Positions 24,500-38,756 of a stretch of DNA of 64,000 bases are shown here, piece by piece. Numbering within the stretch: the stretch's first letter is position 1; every line of letters starts with the position of its first letter. A program made the translations under genes and the position numbers. The DNA lies in contig JAQFVV010006354.1 of NCBI GenBank assembly GCA_028023455.1, positions 560,001 to 624,000 on the forward strand, read 5' to 3'. The notes beneath the pieces were generated by a model. That model saw only the letters and a program-made list of their open reading frames with translations. It was not told the DNA's origin and searched no databases. The stretch comes from Epiperipatus broadwayi (Eukaryota; Onychophora; Udeonychophora; Euonychophora; Peripatidae).

Positions 24500-24531
24500 T
24501 CATTATTGTTTTTATTATATATATATATATA
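24460..24531. repeat. (TTA)n and (TA)n microsatellites
   Basis: About twelve TTA/ATT units followed by a short spacer and ~9 TA units. They separate the PLE palindrome from the next PLE copy. Confidence 0.9.
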
Positions 24532-26430
24532 TATTAACAATATTCACTAGAATAAAAACTACAAAATTTTAAAAAAATGCCTGTATAAAATTAAAGATTA
24601 AAATTCTTTGCTATAGCTAGCCTCGGTGTACTCCGCCATCTTAAGTAGCAATACGTTAATATTTAAATATTATCAAACTCTCACTAGTAACGTTCCCACA
24701 TGAATTCCCTACTTTCCATAAATTGTGAATATTAACATAATAACACTGTTTATTCTACACATTATCCATATTATTTATAAAATAGGACTCCTTAATTCTT
24801 CTTTTCCTCAAATCATTTTCCATATGCAAAATAAAAACTCTATCAAAGCAGAATTCTCCATTACAACTCACAGCATGTTCTGCAAAAACAGATTTATACC
24901 TATCTGCAGAACAATGCAACTTATTATATAATAATTCATGCTCCCTAATCCTCTTTTTCAATGCACATTTGGTTTCCCCAATGTAACTATAACCACAATG
25001 ACATACCACTTTATATATAATATTACATTTGCTGCTTTTATCTATAGAATCTTTGCCATTAATAACCAATCTTCCAGTATTTGCACCTACTTTAAATGCA
25101 ACATTAAAATAAGCAGATACCAATGATGTAATCTTATTACAAACAATATCCTTTACATAAGGCAATGCTATCCATTTTTTCTTTTCTATATTATCTCTTC
25201 TCCATTTGTTTCTATACCTATATAGTGCACATAAAATATTTGTCCTACTATATCCCATATCCAACAAATCATTCACATATCTTTCAATATTAATCATTTT
25301 ATCACTCTGAAATTTACATAAAACATCATTTCTAAAAAGAAAAGTTCTAAAACCAACCCAATTTATAGGTAAGTGGAACATTTGAATTTGGAAGAACAAC
25401 TCCTTTAATTGATAATGGTTTCAACACCATTTTATTATTAATTTTATTCCCTTCTTTCCATAAAATAAAATCAAGATATTTTACACTCTTTTCACTATCT
25501 TCAGAAGTAATAGTCCACGTTAATCCAGCAATATCATTTAATTTAATAAACAGTTTATGCACTATCATATTTGATCCTACAATAAGCACATCATCCACAT
25601 ACCTAAAATAACTTTTAACACCAGTCATAAAATATTCTTTTAAAATCATTCCTTGACAACACATAACTACATATAATTGCTGAAACAGGCAAACCCATAG
25701 GCCAACCTTCATCCATCATATACAACCGATCTTCAAATGTAGCTATCAAATTCTGATCAATAAATAATAACAAATCCTTTACAAACATACGATAAAACTT
25801 GCACATTCCTTTCTCATATAAAACTTGATCAATAATGTTAATAGAGTCCTTTCTTTTTATTGAACCATATAACTCTGCAACATCCAATGTAAATAATTTA
25901 TCATCATTATCCAAAACAATATTATCAATCTTTTTAACTAAATCAAATGAAGACACAATTGTATAATCACCAAAACCCAATTCATCTTGCAAAAACTTTC
26001 CCACAAAAACTGCTGCATAATAATACATACATCCTCCAAAATCCAACATCAGTCTAATAGGTAATCCCCCCTTATGCACTTTTAAATTTCCAAAAACCCT
26101 TGGCATAATTGCAGCTAATGGATAAAGAGATAGATATAACTTTCTATCAAACACTTTCTTTAAATATGGCTTAAGTATAGTATTAATAAATTTCAATCTC
26201 ACTGTACCAATAGAATAAGCATTTATCAATTTAAATTTTAATTTTTGAATTTGCTGATGAACCTTTTCTCTATATAAACTTTTAAACATCAAACATAATC
26301 TTCCACCTTTATCTTCTGTAATACATGCAACATTATTATCTGATAAATATTTTCTTATTAAATTAATTTGTTTATACCACGAATCATCACATTTTACATT
26401 AGAAATATTTAACGAAGATATTATATATAT
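24532..26430 (-). mobile_element. Penelope-like element, RT plus GIY-YIG, 5'-truncated
   Basis: About 1.9 kb between two (TA)n tracts. It holds the RT from just before the DKG motif, the linker and the complete GIY-YIG domain, then ~220 bp of 3' tail. The N-terminal domain seen in the 61.2-63.5 kb copy is missing. It is the best-preserved RT in the window. Confidence 0.85.
24755..26430 (-). pseudogene. PLE reverse transcriptase and GIY-YIG endonuclease, two frameshifts
   Basis: Retrotransposon polyprotein that would copy its RNA and nick DNA. On the minus strand in order: EDKGGR (DKG at 26313-26305), FGNLKVHKGGLPIRL (PLE RT motif 2), motif A TLDVAELYGSI, motif B GWPMGLPVSA (first frame, to about 25640), motif C RYVDDVLIVG (YVDD at 25601-25590, second frame), the LTWTITSE segment, then a third frame from about 25395 with the linker and the nuclease IIYKVVCHCGYSYIGET, Arg in KKRIREH, a conserved His in FAEHA, and Glu in KRRIKES. 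Frameshifts fall near 25640 and 25360. The catalytic residues are otherwise intact. Motifs A and B differ from the usual PLE SLFTNIP and MGSPLSP types. Confidence 0.85.
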
Positions 26431-26433
26431 ATA

Positions 26434-26459
26434 TTGTAATGGGCACACATGCCATTACA
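26434..26459. repeat. Short hairpin beginning TTGTAATGG next to (TA)n
   Basis: TGTAATGG pairs with CCATTACA around a 9-nt loop. The first bases match the outer ends of the LTR-like units (TGTAAYGG) and it likewise follows a TA tract, so it may be the scar or end of a related element. Confidence 0.5.
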
Positions 26460-28200
26460 TTCTAATAAATAAAATTAAAAATAAAAGTTCGCAGATAAAA
26501 ACTTCTTTTTTAAGATTTAAAAATTGAAAGTTAAAAGTCATCTAAACTTTATATATATAAAATCGCACACATGAAAAATTATTAAAAGAAAACTTTATTA
26601 AAAAAAGAAAAAGTTTTAAAACTAAATTTTCAACAAAAACTTAAAAAGATTTAAAGATAAAAATATATCTTTAAGAATGAACAAATTTAATTAATGCTAT
26701 TGTGTAAAATGGAAATGATTATTTTAATTAGTTAAAAGTAAACTAGCCCTTGGGCATCTCAAAATTTATAAGTAAATGTCAGATAGGAGAAAAAAACAAT
26801 AGAAACTAATAGCCAATAAAAGAAATCCCTCAGGAAATGGACCTCAACAAAAGAATCATCATTTTTATAACATAGTGTCCACTCGATCTGAAAGTTTACT
26901 ATAAAAGGAAAAGTTGGGAAAAAAAAGAGAGATGTGAAAGAAGGGTGTGCTATATGTGTTAGTGCAGAGAGAGTTGAAGGAGAAGGGATTGAAAAGATGC
27001 ACTCTTCAATCCCTTCAGTTTTTTTTTAAAAAGAGAAAGAGAAATGACCAATTGTTTTCCTATATTGCAAACTATAGGACATCTGGGCCTGGCAATAAAA
27101 TACCAGCTACAATAAGACCAATGGCTAACTGCATAATGACCTACTTAAGACTTCGTGGGAATTAACACCTTCCAAATTACAAGCAATTAGAAACTATGGA
27201 CTTTTTAAAACAGTAAGAACTATATAACTAATGAACATTTTTAACAGTAAGAACTTTAATTCCAAAACCTTTTCAGTATTTAATAGAAATAGAATCCTAT
27301 TTGACCAACATAAATTATTATTAATAATTAATTTTATTTGTATATTTTTAAATCATTTCCATTAAGTTATTTTTTTTGTTCTTTTAAGTTTTTATTATGA
27401 TTTTTTTTTGTTAAATAACTTTTAATAAATTTAAGTTGGGCATGAAGGGCTGGATAGATTTGTAAAATTATATTAGTTTAATTAAGAGAGGGTTAATTTT
27501 GGGTTATTTGTTTCATAGTTAAATTGGGTTAATCAATTGGATATATTGGTGTAATTAGTAAATGGAGTATGAAGGTCCACTATGTGCAGAATCACATGAT
27601 ATGCTGCGCTTGGACAAAATAATTCCCATTTCATACTGACCATCAGAAGCAGATGTATTCCCTGCTCCTTGGATCACCCCTTTAGCCTATGGAATGGGAT
27701 AGTAAGATGGCAAAAAGGACCGCAATCCCTTCCTATGGAGTTTTTTTATTGTTCTTCTTGCCAGACAGATATAACATTCCTGTACTGGATGAGAGACAAT
27801 TTCTTCTCTATAACCCTGCTGTTCAGATGTGCAGTCCTGACAGTATGGTATTGTGCTGTCATATTCATGCTGCATTGAATACATCGATATATCAGATAGA
27901 TTGGCATTGGTTTGACTGCAAACTTTTGGCCTAAGGTTAAATCAGGGATAGAATATTTTCTTTTCAAATGCAATCTATATAGTCTATTCATACTCGACAC
28001 TAATATAATATTAAATTCATCTGTGTGAATGTCTAAAAAAAAGTTAAATTGTAAATTAAAATCTAAAGTAAAGTTATAATATTTTATAAAAAAAATAAAG
28101 TAAACATACTAAAATAATAATACTAAATTTTATAAATGTTTGTGTGTGTTATTACTGGCAGTGGCTTCTTTTTTTTTTTAATATTGAAAATATATTTTAA
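26460..28200. other. Unassigned DNA with a G+C-richer block
   Basis: The block at about 27540-28000 is less AT-rich and has several short overlapping frames on both strands, none with a domain I recognise. It may be an old repeat. A 12-bp hairpin lies at 26982-27016. Confidence 0.4.
26982..27027 (+). other. 12-bp perfect hairpin followed by a T-run
   Basis: GAAGGGATTGAA (26982-26993) pairs perfectly with TTCAATCCCTTC (27005-27016) across an 11-nt loop and is followed by AG and nine T. A stem next to a T-run is what a small RNA polymerase III transcript would end with, but no A/B boxes are clear upstream. Confidence 0.4.
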
Positions 28201-28887
28201 TAAGAAAGTATACATTATCTCTGCTGCTCCGTGAGCTAGTGAGGATAATGGTCGAAATATAAAATAAAGTGGGATCTTAACTTATGTATTTGCATACTAT
28301 ATAAATTTTCCAGGTTCAAATAGCCTGGTGGCACCCTGTATGGCAGATACGATAAGACCTCATTCCTCCCCTGACCATTATAATATATATATATTATAAA
28401 TAATATGTAAGTACAAATAATCATAGACAAATTATATAAAATTGAACCAGAAGCATCTGAAAATCCCATAGACTAAGCTGAAGATTAAATGGTATTGCTA
28501 TTGTTTCATTTTTTTTATAGTTTATTGACTTTTAACTATTGGTTATGTATATCTCAATAGGAGTTACAGTTGTTTCCATTTCAGTTTCATGTCAATGTAC
28601 ATGTATATGACATGAAAACAGACCATGCTTATCAGCACCAAGAATCTTTAATCTGAAGTCAAGACAATAGCAGAATGAAGATTCTATCTTATTAAATGTG
28701 TCCTGCTTTCATGGAATTTACATTTATAAACTAATCTAACTTTAAGCAAAATCCCATTTAATATATATTTATACATATGGTATTTATATAATAAAATTCA
28801 TTTAATAAAAGTCATCATCATAAAAAAAATAGTTGAACAATTTTTTGGTTAGAAAATTATTAAAAAAATTAAGGACTGGTAAAAATA

Positions 28888-29095
28888 GAGGTGGAGTCAT
28901 GATCCAAGTTGTTGAATTCCAAAATTCACCACTCTATTACTGAGCTAAATCATCCCAGCTGAAATAATCATGTAGTTATTGTTCAGGAGTTCATAAGAAG
29001 TTTGAACATTGGAAATGACAGAGTTGTGCTGTGATCCATAGATCTTGAGTTTAATAGTTCATCATTCTATTACTGCACCAAATCATATAAATTGG
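28888..29095 (-). mobile_element. Two tandem tRNA-derived SINE modules
   Basis: On the minus strand the module at 28955-28888 reads GATTTAGCTCAGTAATAGAG (A-box with a D-arm-like context) and then TTGGATCATGACTCC (B-box-like). A second, more diverged module lies at 29090-29020 with GATTTGGTGCAGTAATAGAA and ATGGATCACAG. They look like a tandem pair or a dimeric SINE. Confidence 0.6.
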
Positions 29096-29099
29096 GATC

Positions 29100-32265
<3,166 letters not shown>

Positions 32266-32269
32266 CATT

Positions 32270-32440
32270 AAGCATCACATGATCACTATGCCACAAGCCA
32301 GAAACTAGTCTGGGGATATTGGATGAGTAGGCATTAGATAGGGATTTTATGCACAAGCCTTCTGGCATTCATTGATTACTCTGGTTGGCACAGAGTGGCA
32401 ATACTGTATGGAGAGTTTTGCTTTGTTTATAAACAAATAT
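32270..32440 (+). ncRNA. Hammerhead-bearing short repeat, copy 1
   Basis: GCCACAAGCCAGAAACTAGTC (32290-32310) is stem-loop II, the GAAAC core and the cleavage-site triplet GTC, followed by the 5' side of stem I (TGGGGATATTGGAT). The CTGATGA core box is lost (ATGATCACTAT instead). The downstream body (TGATTACTCTGG, GTATGGAGAGTTTT) matches copies 2 and 3. It is a non-coding repeat of roughly 170-220 bp, probably a retrozyme-like or PLE-tail-derived element. Confidence 0.65.
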
Positions 32441-32807
32441 GTCAGTAGTTATTTTTCTGACTTGTAATGCTGTATATGATTATTCATAGTAATAAATTTT
32501 CTTCAATTTATGGTAAAAGCACATGCATTTTATCCTTTCTGAATTTGATATACAACATTTTGCTTAATAAACATTTTCTGAGCATAATATTAAAAGCTTT
32601 ATAAAATTTTAGACTATACTAAAAGTTGATATTGAGTAAAAATATCAAAATAATTAGAGAGAGGGAAAAGACTACTATTATGTTCTATAAGATAAAATAG
32701 TTATTGAAAAGAAAAAAATATATAATCCAAAATACAATAATAGTGAGGAAGACCCAAATATTTCACTATTTACTTTATTTTAAAAATAAAAATGTGGTAG
32801 TTAGCTT

Positions 32808-32864
32808 TTTATTATTATTATTATTGTTGTTGTTGTGTTGTTGTTGCTGTTGTTATTGTTGTTG

Positions 32865-32953
<89 letters not shown>

Positions 32954-32955
32954 CT
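32808..32955. repeat. (TTA)n/(TTG)n compound microsatellite
   Basis: TTA units, then TTG-rich units, then about 28 ATT units. Poly-tyrosine or poly-cysteine frames across it are artefacts. Confidence 0.95.
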
Positions 32956-33022
32956 ATTATGTTTCAGCAGTCATTAAAACAATAATGTGCTAGCATTAGA
33001 AATAGTGATCATGTGATGTTTT

Positions 33023-34500
33023 TAGAAATCATCTTTATTAATCCTTTGGGTTATATAGCATTACATAACAATGATTGTAAGGGTTACAGATTCAATCACA
33101 TTGTACAGATTTTTATATAAATTAAGTTTAAGGATTACATTAATCAGGTTTCAAGGTATATGTTTTTATAAATTCTGCTACTAGTTTTGGATACAGAGAT
33201 GGATGTCAAGTTTAATCATTAAAGACTTAAAAACAGTTCAATATAAAAATCAATTTCATAGATAGATAGATATGATTTAAGATTATAAAATCTGGCATTA
33301 TATTGGAAGTTATTTACAGTCACTAAATTAATCTTGATTATTGTTCTTTTAATTGTTAATTTTGAAGTTCAATAGGAAATTAACTTATAATCCAAGCTAT
33401 GAGTGCTATACAAAGAACAAAGTCAATTCTGAGTAGAATTACATATGGTGACAGATGTTAGATTGCAATAGATGAGGTGTAAATTCTGTAGTCTGGTGGC
33501 AGATAGTGAAGGTGAGCTATGTTGAGAGTAACAGCTGGTACCATCGAATGCTATTTATTATTATTATTGCTTCAGTAAAAGCATGAGTGAACACACACTT
33601 AGTAAAAAAGTCTCTCCTCAATTTATTATTAATAACTATATTATTATTTTTTAAAGTTTTGTTTATAATATTATTTTAATTTATATATGCATACTATACA
33701 TATAAAAGGCATCTGTGTTATGTGTGTTGAAATGTACAATGCAATTACAGTTCAATAAACAATAGATATTCAGTTGTAATAAATATTTATCAACTATTAT
33801 ATATTATATACATTTGTTCACAAAGGCAACTTGGACAAAAGATAGCACCTTGTGACTCCACTGTTCAATATTCTGCATATATATTCTATTGTCTATGGAT
33901 CTTGTGTTCCTGTCCTTAACCAAAAAAAACAAAGTATGCAGGATAATGTCACAGTATTATAATATTATATTCTAAAGGGAATATGTCTTACATTGATCAT
34001 AAAATGAATGTTTCCACTATTTTTTTGGAAATCAATCAAGCATAATGACTGGAGGCTTTAATATTAAAAATAAAATAAAATTTTGTACAAAATTGTCAAA
34101 ATATTTTTATGAGAAATAAATAATATTTTAGCAAATAACTTTATTTAATTTAATTTTTATTCTATTAGAATTAAATTTTTCTCCCTCCCTAAAATCCTAG
34201 TTAATGATATTGATAATTGAATTATATTTGTGCATATGTATACATTTAAGTTATATTAGATTTATATTTCTTCATTGAAAGATTTTTTCTAAAAAAACAT
34301 CCTGTTACAATGCATCTTATATGAGATGTTTTAAATCAGATTTGTAATATAATGTTTTATTTTGTACAAAATTCAGCTTATTAATAAAATGAAATCGTTT
34401 TTTACAACTGAAAAGCTTATTTACCAAAATGGTTTTTATGTATGTGTTTACATATATGTGTAGATGCTAATACATTTTTAAATTTATCCATATTTATGAT
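33023..34500. other. Unassigned AT-rich DNA
   Basis: No coding frame, RNA motif or transposon end could be supported. Confidence 0.5.
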
Positions 34501-34619
34501 AGCTGCTTATTACTATTATAGCTTGGATATTTCAGATTCACACATCTGGACAGTATGGATGTCTCTTTAGCTGTTGCTAGAAATACTAATAACAACTACT
34601 GAGTTGTTCATATAATGGC

Positions 34620-34875
34620 AGTTAAAATCCAGGTAAGATATCAGTGCTATAAAATAATTCACAGAGGCAAAACTCTCCACACAGTAATGCCACTCAGCCA
34701 GAGTAATCAATGGATGCAAGAAGGTTTGTGCATGAAATAACTATCTACTGCCTACTTATCCAATATGCCCAGACTAGTTTCTAGCTTGTGGCTTTTATCA
34801 GTGAGAAGCATTGGATCTGAGATCACTGCATCTAGATCTTATGATCTAATGCAACTCTCCAGCTGCTATCTTTTA
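34620..34875 (-). ncRNA. Hammerhead-bearing short repeat, copy 2
   Basis: On the minus strand: AGATCCAATGCTTCTCA (3' side of stem I), then CTGATAA (core box with one change), stem-loop II AGCCACAAGCTA, GAAAC core, TAGTC cleavage site (34781-34772), then TGGGCATATTGGAT. ATCCAA and TTGGAT pair as the distal part of stem I, with an internal loop between it and the proximal pairs. The body continues to GAGAGTTTTGCCTCTGTGAA. It is inverted relative to copies 1 and 3. Confidence 0.75.
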
Positions 34876-34984
34876 TTTTTTTTTAGCTAACTATAAAGCT
34901 TTGAGACCCAAATAAAAACACAATAATGTTTTCAAGCTAAATTCATCAGCTTGTATAGTTATATATATTTAAAGTCAGTTTAGC

Positions 34985-35200
34985 ATCCATATTTTTTGAT
35001 GTCTAAGATTTAGATGCAGTGTTCTTAGATCCAAGTCTCCTCACTGATGAAAGATTCAAGCTAGAATTAGTCTGGGGATATTGTATAAGTAGACACTAGA
35101 TAGGGATTTATGCACAAACCTTCTTACATCTATTGATTACTCTGGCTTGCACTGGGTGGTGCTACTGTATGGAGAGTTTGTCCTCTGTGAAAAACAATTT
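34985..35200 (+). ncRNA. Hammerhead-bearing short repeat, copy 3
   Basis: It retains an exact CTGATGA box (35044-35050), followed by a weaker stem II, GAATTAGTC in place of GAAACTAGTC (ending 35072), and TGGGGATATTGTAT. The upstream words AGATTTAGATGCAGTG match copy 2. Each of the three copies has lost a different core position, so the shared ancestor can be inferred to have had a complete type I hammerhead with a very short stem III. Confidence 0.75.
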
Positions 35201-35234
35201 GTGTAAGCATAAAGAATGGTGATCATGTGATGTT

Positions 35235-38200
35235 TGATGGTACTGTAAAATAATTAACAATTAGCTACAAGTAATGCTAAACTTGAAAACTATATTACAT
35301 TAATTTGCTATAAAAATTTTTACTATAGATATATAGTCATGTTAAAATAAGTTTTACATCTGTGTTTTGGTTGAAGTTTAATCTAAATAATGACACTTGT
35401 CATATTTGTCACTCTATAAGATCTAGGAAACATAAGTAAATAATAATTTTACATATGTAGTTTTGATCTTAAAAGATTCTGGCACATAGATATTGACATC
35501 ATTTGAAAAGCTTCTCATTCTATCCATTCATATATAGGTTGGGGAAAAGATAATGTAATCCATTCTTAATTATTGTTACCACTTTGTATAATTTTGCAAA
35601 GATCTCATAATATCATCTTTTTTCAGTTGAAATGTTATAATTATACATTTTTATATTTTCAAAAGTTACTTCCTATTAAAATATACATATTTACATATCT
35701 GTATTAGTATCTTTATACTATGTAATATTTGTAATTTAAAAAAAAAAAAACATTTATTGTAAATTATATTACAATTAATTAAAAATTTTGTTGAATAAGA
35801 TAGTTTATATTTTGCAATACAAAAACATTCACACAATATATATATTAAATTTATGTGATCTTTTTGGACGATAAAACAATCTCTCACCTGATGGATATGG
35901 ATATATTAAATTTATTATTCGAAGTCAAGTGAAATTAACTAGGAAACAGGATACTATTATGAAGCAAAAAAATTTGATGCAATAAGTTTTTGGCATGTCA
36001 CCACTTAATAATTTATTTTTTCATCACAATATTTGAACCAACTTCATAAAATTATGATTTTTTTAATATAATTTACATAGATAACTTTGTTCTGCATCAC
36101 TCAAAATTAGATTCTAAATAGCGCTCTTAATTTTATACTATAATCTAAAACCAGTTCGCACCATTTGCTAATGGAGAAAATTTAACTACAATAAAAAGCT
36201 CAGCATATATATGGTTAACATTTTAACCAACTAATTTATTAATAATGATAATAAAATTTATCTTGTCTCATAAAAGTTGTATTTTCTTCTTTTTAACTTT
36301 AGATTTCAATATTTATTCTGGGTCAGGACTTTAAAAACACGAACATATGATTTAGACATGTCTAAAGATGTAAAGTTAAAAAAAGAAAAACAGGTCAAAT
36401 TTCAACTAGTTTTTATTGATTCTCACAAAGCTTTACTTTGATTTCTCCCTTTATTTAGTTTAAGAGTCTGTCGCTCTGAGTAATATTAAGTCTTTTGTAG
36501 CTAAACGCCACTCATTTCCTTTTAATATCTATGACATAAATTTTCACATTTTCTATTCCTTTCATCAGATTATTTTTACTAACCATTAAATTGCCTGTCT
36601 TTTTAATTCATCAAATTTCTTTTTTGAGGGGCTAATTTGCCACATTTTATTTTAAAGGCTGTCAAGTTTTATTCAATTTTTACAAATGCTTGTAACGTCT
36701 TCTTCGTTATCAAGTTTTAAAGCAAAGCTGTTATTAAATGTCGTTTATCCGGCCAACTTGTTATCTAGCATTTTCACTTGCCTAATTTGTTAACTTTTAT
36801 TCAACATGCAGTATTTAATTTAAATATAGTTCTTTCTATCTATAATAGATAAAATATTTTTTTAAAAAAAGTTTGACGTTAAACTTTTTAAAATAATTAT
36901 ATATCGGCACAATCTTTAAATAATTGACATTAGATTCTAAAGTTATGTAAAACTTTAGACATACAATACTAAAAAGATTCAATTTTTAATTTAGACATTG
37001 ACAATAAGAATTTTTATAGACTTTTTCTAAAAAAAATTATGGTGAGTTTTCAAAATATATAAATTGTTAAACATTTTTTATTTCATTAGAAATTTTCTTA
37101 TTCATTTTAATCTTAGATAAAGAGTTTCAATTGAATAAACTTTAAATAATATCTATTCATACATCGTGACATTATATTTTTCAAAAACTTCTTTTTATTG
37201 TCATTTCTATATATCAGCAATACAGTTGGGGTCATTAGAAAAAACAACTTGTTAAAGACTCCCTAAAATGGATTTTGGCTAATCAAGTTTCTTATGTTGA
37301 CACAAATCATACATAGCTTTTCAAATGTCACATACCACCATTGCTTTGCATTCCTTGTTGTATACAATAGAGATGTTCTTCATAGAATAATATTTTTGAT
37401 AAACACTTGCTATAATAATCATTATTAAACTCACTTGAATGTAATGATTATTATTTATAGGCTATTATATTAGAAATTGTATTTTATTAAACTTAGAAGT
37501 AACCGTTTCACAAATGGATGGAAGTAAATAAATATTTTTATATGAAAAAAATGTGAGTACTGTTTTCAGATTTATAGTGAATGCAAAAATTGTTATTTAT
37601 ATCACAGAATTGACCTTTAAGCCTGATCTCTGTTTTCCAATGTGTATGAATAAAATTGGATTCTGCACTGCTTCACTATCTTAAACAATATAATAGATGA
37701 ACTCCAACGGAAATGTCTGATGCTACATTAAACAAACATGAATTAAACCAAAGAAGCAGTTTTCACATGCACAACTATATGTATATGTATAATGTGTACA
37801 TTCTTTTATTTTATAATCTAAAATTATTTTAAATTCATAAATATGAAATGAATTGTGTTTGGCATATTCATCGATTGAATAATGTATTTTGTCATTTTTT
37901 ATTGAATTTATAGTAAACATTTAAATACACCTGGGTCTCTTTTTATGCAGTAGATAGGTTCCCCAGAAAACTGGCATTAGAAAAATCACATAAAAATAGA
38001 CTTAACTTACCTTGAAAAATGTGGGATACATTCTGTAATTTTCAAAAATTGCATAAAACCAAAGCAACAAGGTAAAATTACTTTAAAATTTGCATAAAAA
38101 AATAAAGAAATAAAGTATGATTGATAAAAATTTTTAAATATTTGAAAAAAATTTATATAAGACAAACTTTTTTTATTAACTATTTAATTTTATTCAAAAC

Positions 38201-38255
38201 AATATGTTTTTATGTTTAATTTATATTCTATTTTTTTCATACATATTTTATTCAT
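35235..38255. other. AT-rich stretch without supportable features
   Basis: Homopolymers and short frames only. A mariner-like word near 35535 has no partner end. Confidence 0.5.
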
Positions 38256-38260
38256 TATCA

Positions 38261-38482
38261 CTATTTGACAATATGCATTTTGTGAACTGGTAAGAAATCA
38301 GACTCATCACAAGAGGAAATACAATTAGTGCCAATTTCAGTCTCATGCTGTGCTAATGGTTTTCTGTCGACAGTGTAATTCGTAATTAAACTTTGAGATG
38401 ATGATTTTACTAATTTGTTTATAAAGCTCATGATATCCAGACTGTTATGTCTAGCTGCTAGAGAATGTGCTTCCACAAGTGC

Positions 38483-38485
<3 letters not shown>
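38261..38485 (-). CDS. Possible terminal exon or coding relic, family unknown
   Basis: The minus strand reads 74 codons from an ATATAG at the edge of a (TA)n tract to a TAG stop. The peptide contains ALVEAHSLAARHNSLDIM and CDESDFLPVH, with a balanced composition unusual for this window. The AG could be a splice acceptor, though its upstream tract is TA-rich rather than pyrimidine-rich. The tyrosine-isoleucine run further upstream is the microsatellite. It could equally be the end of a captured or transposon-derived gene. Confidence 0.3.

Positions 38486-38533
<48 letters not shown>
38486..38533. repeat. (TA)n microsatellite
   Basis: About 24 TA units directly upstream (minus-strand sense) of the possible exon. 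Confidence 0.95.
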
Positions 38534-38534
<1 letters not shown>

Positions 38535-38578
38535 CATGCTTCCATGAGTGTGTTAATAATAACTAATGGTTAAATTTT

Positions 38579-38756
38579 CTTTTATACACATATATACATG
38601 AAGAAACTTTTAGACAGAAAAAAAGTTACAAGTAAAAATATTTAAAAACTTTTAAAGTTATATTCTTTTTAAGTAGAAATGAAAAGTTCTTAAATATTTT
38701 TACTTGTAAATTTTTTATGTCTAAAAGTTTCTCCATGTATATATGTGTATAAAAAA
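38579..38756. repeat. 178-bp palindrome (foldback element)
   Basis: Arms of about 75-80 bp starting TTATACACATATATACATG are inverted copies with few mismatches, around a loop of about 20-30 bp. The arms contain AGAAACTTTTAGACA and ACAAGTAAAAATATTTAA. It has the form of a small MITE or a long hairpin transcript. Confidence 0.75.

Noticed and set aside
28228-28265. CTAGTGAGGATAATGGTCGAAATAT, resembling a degenerate hammerhead/PLE tail
   Set aside because: Two core changes, only three possible stem II pairs and no complementary stem I strands. Too weak to list, though it may be an old relic.
32704-32985. A frame with long Cys and Tyr runs
   Set aside because: It is the (TTG)n/(TTA)n microsatellite and not a protein.
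34895-34945. CTGATGA followed by GAAAAC on the minus strand near 34915
   Set aside because: The interval between the two boxes does not form a stem II and there is no match to the neighbouring hammerhead repeats.
35533-35556. Mariner-like inverted-repeat word (ATAGGTTGGGGAAAAG)
   Set aside because: No matching opposite end or transposase fragment was found nearby.
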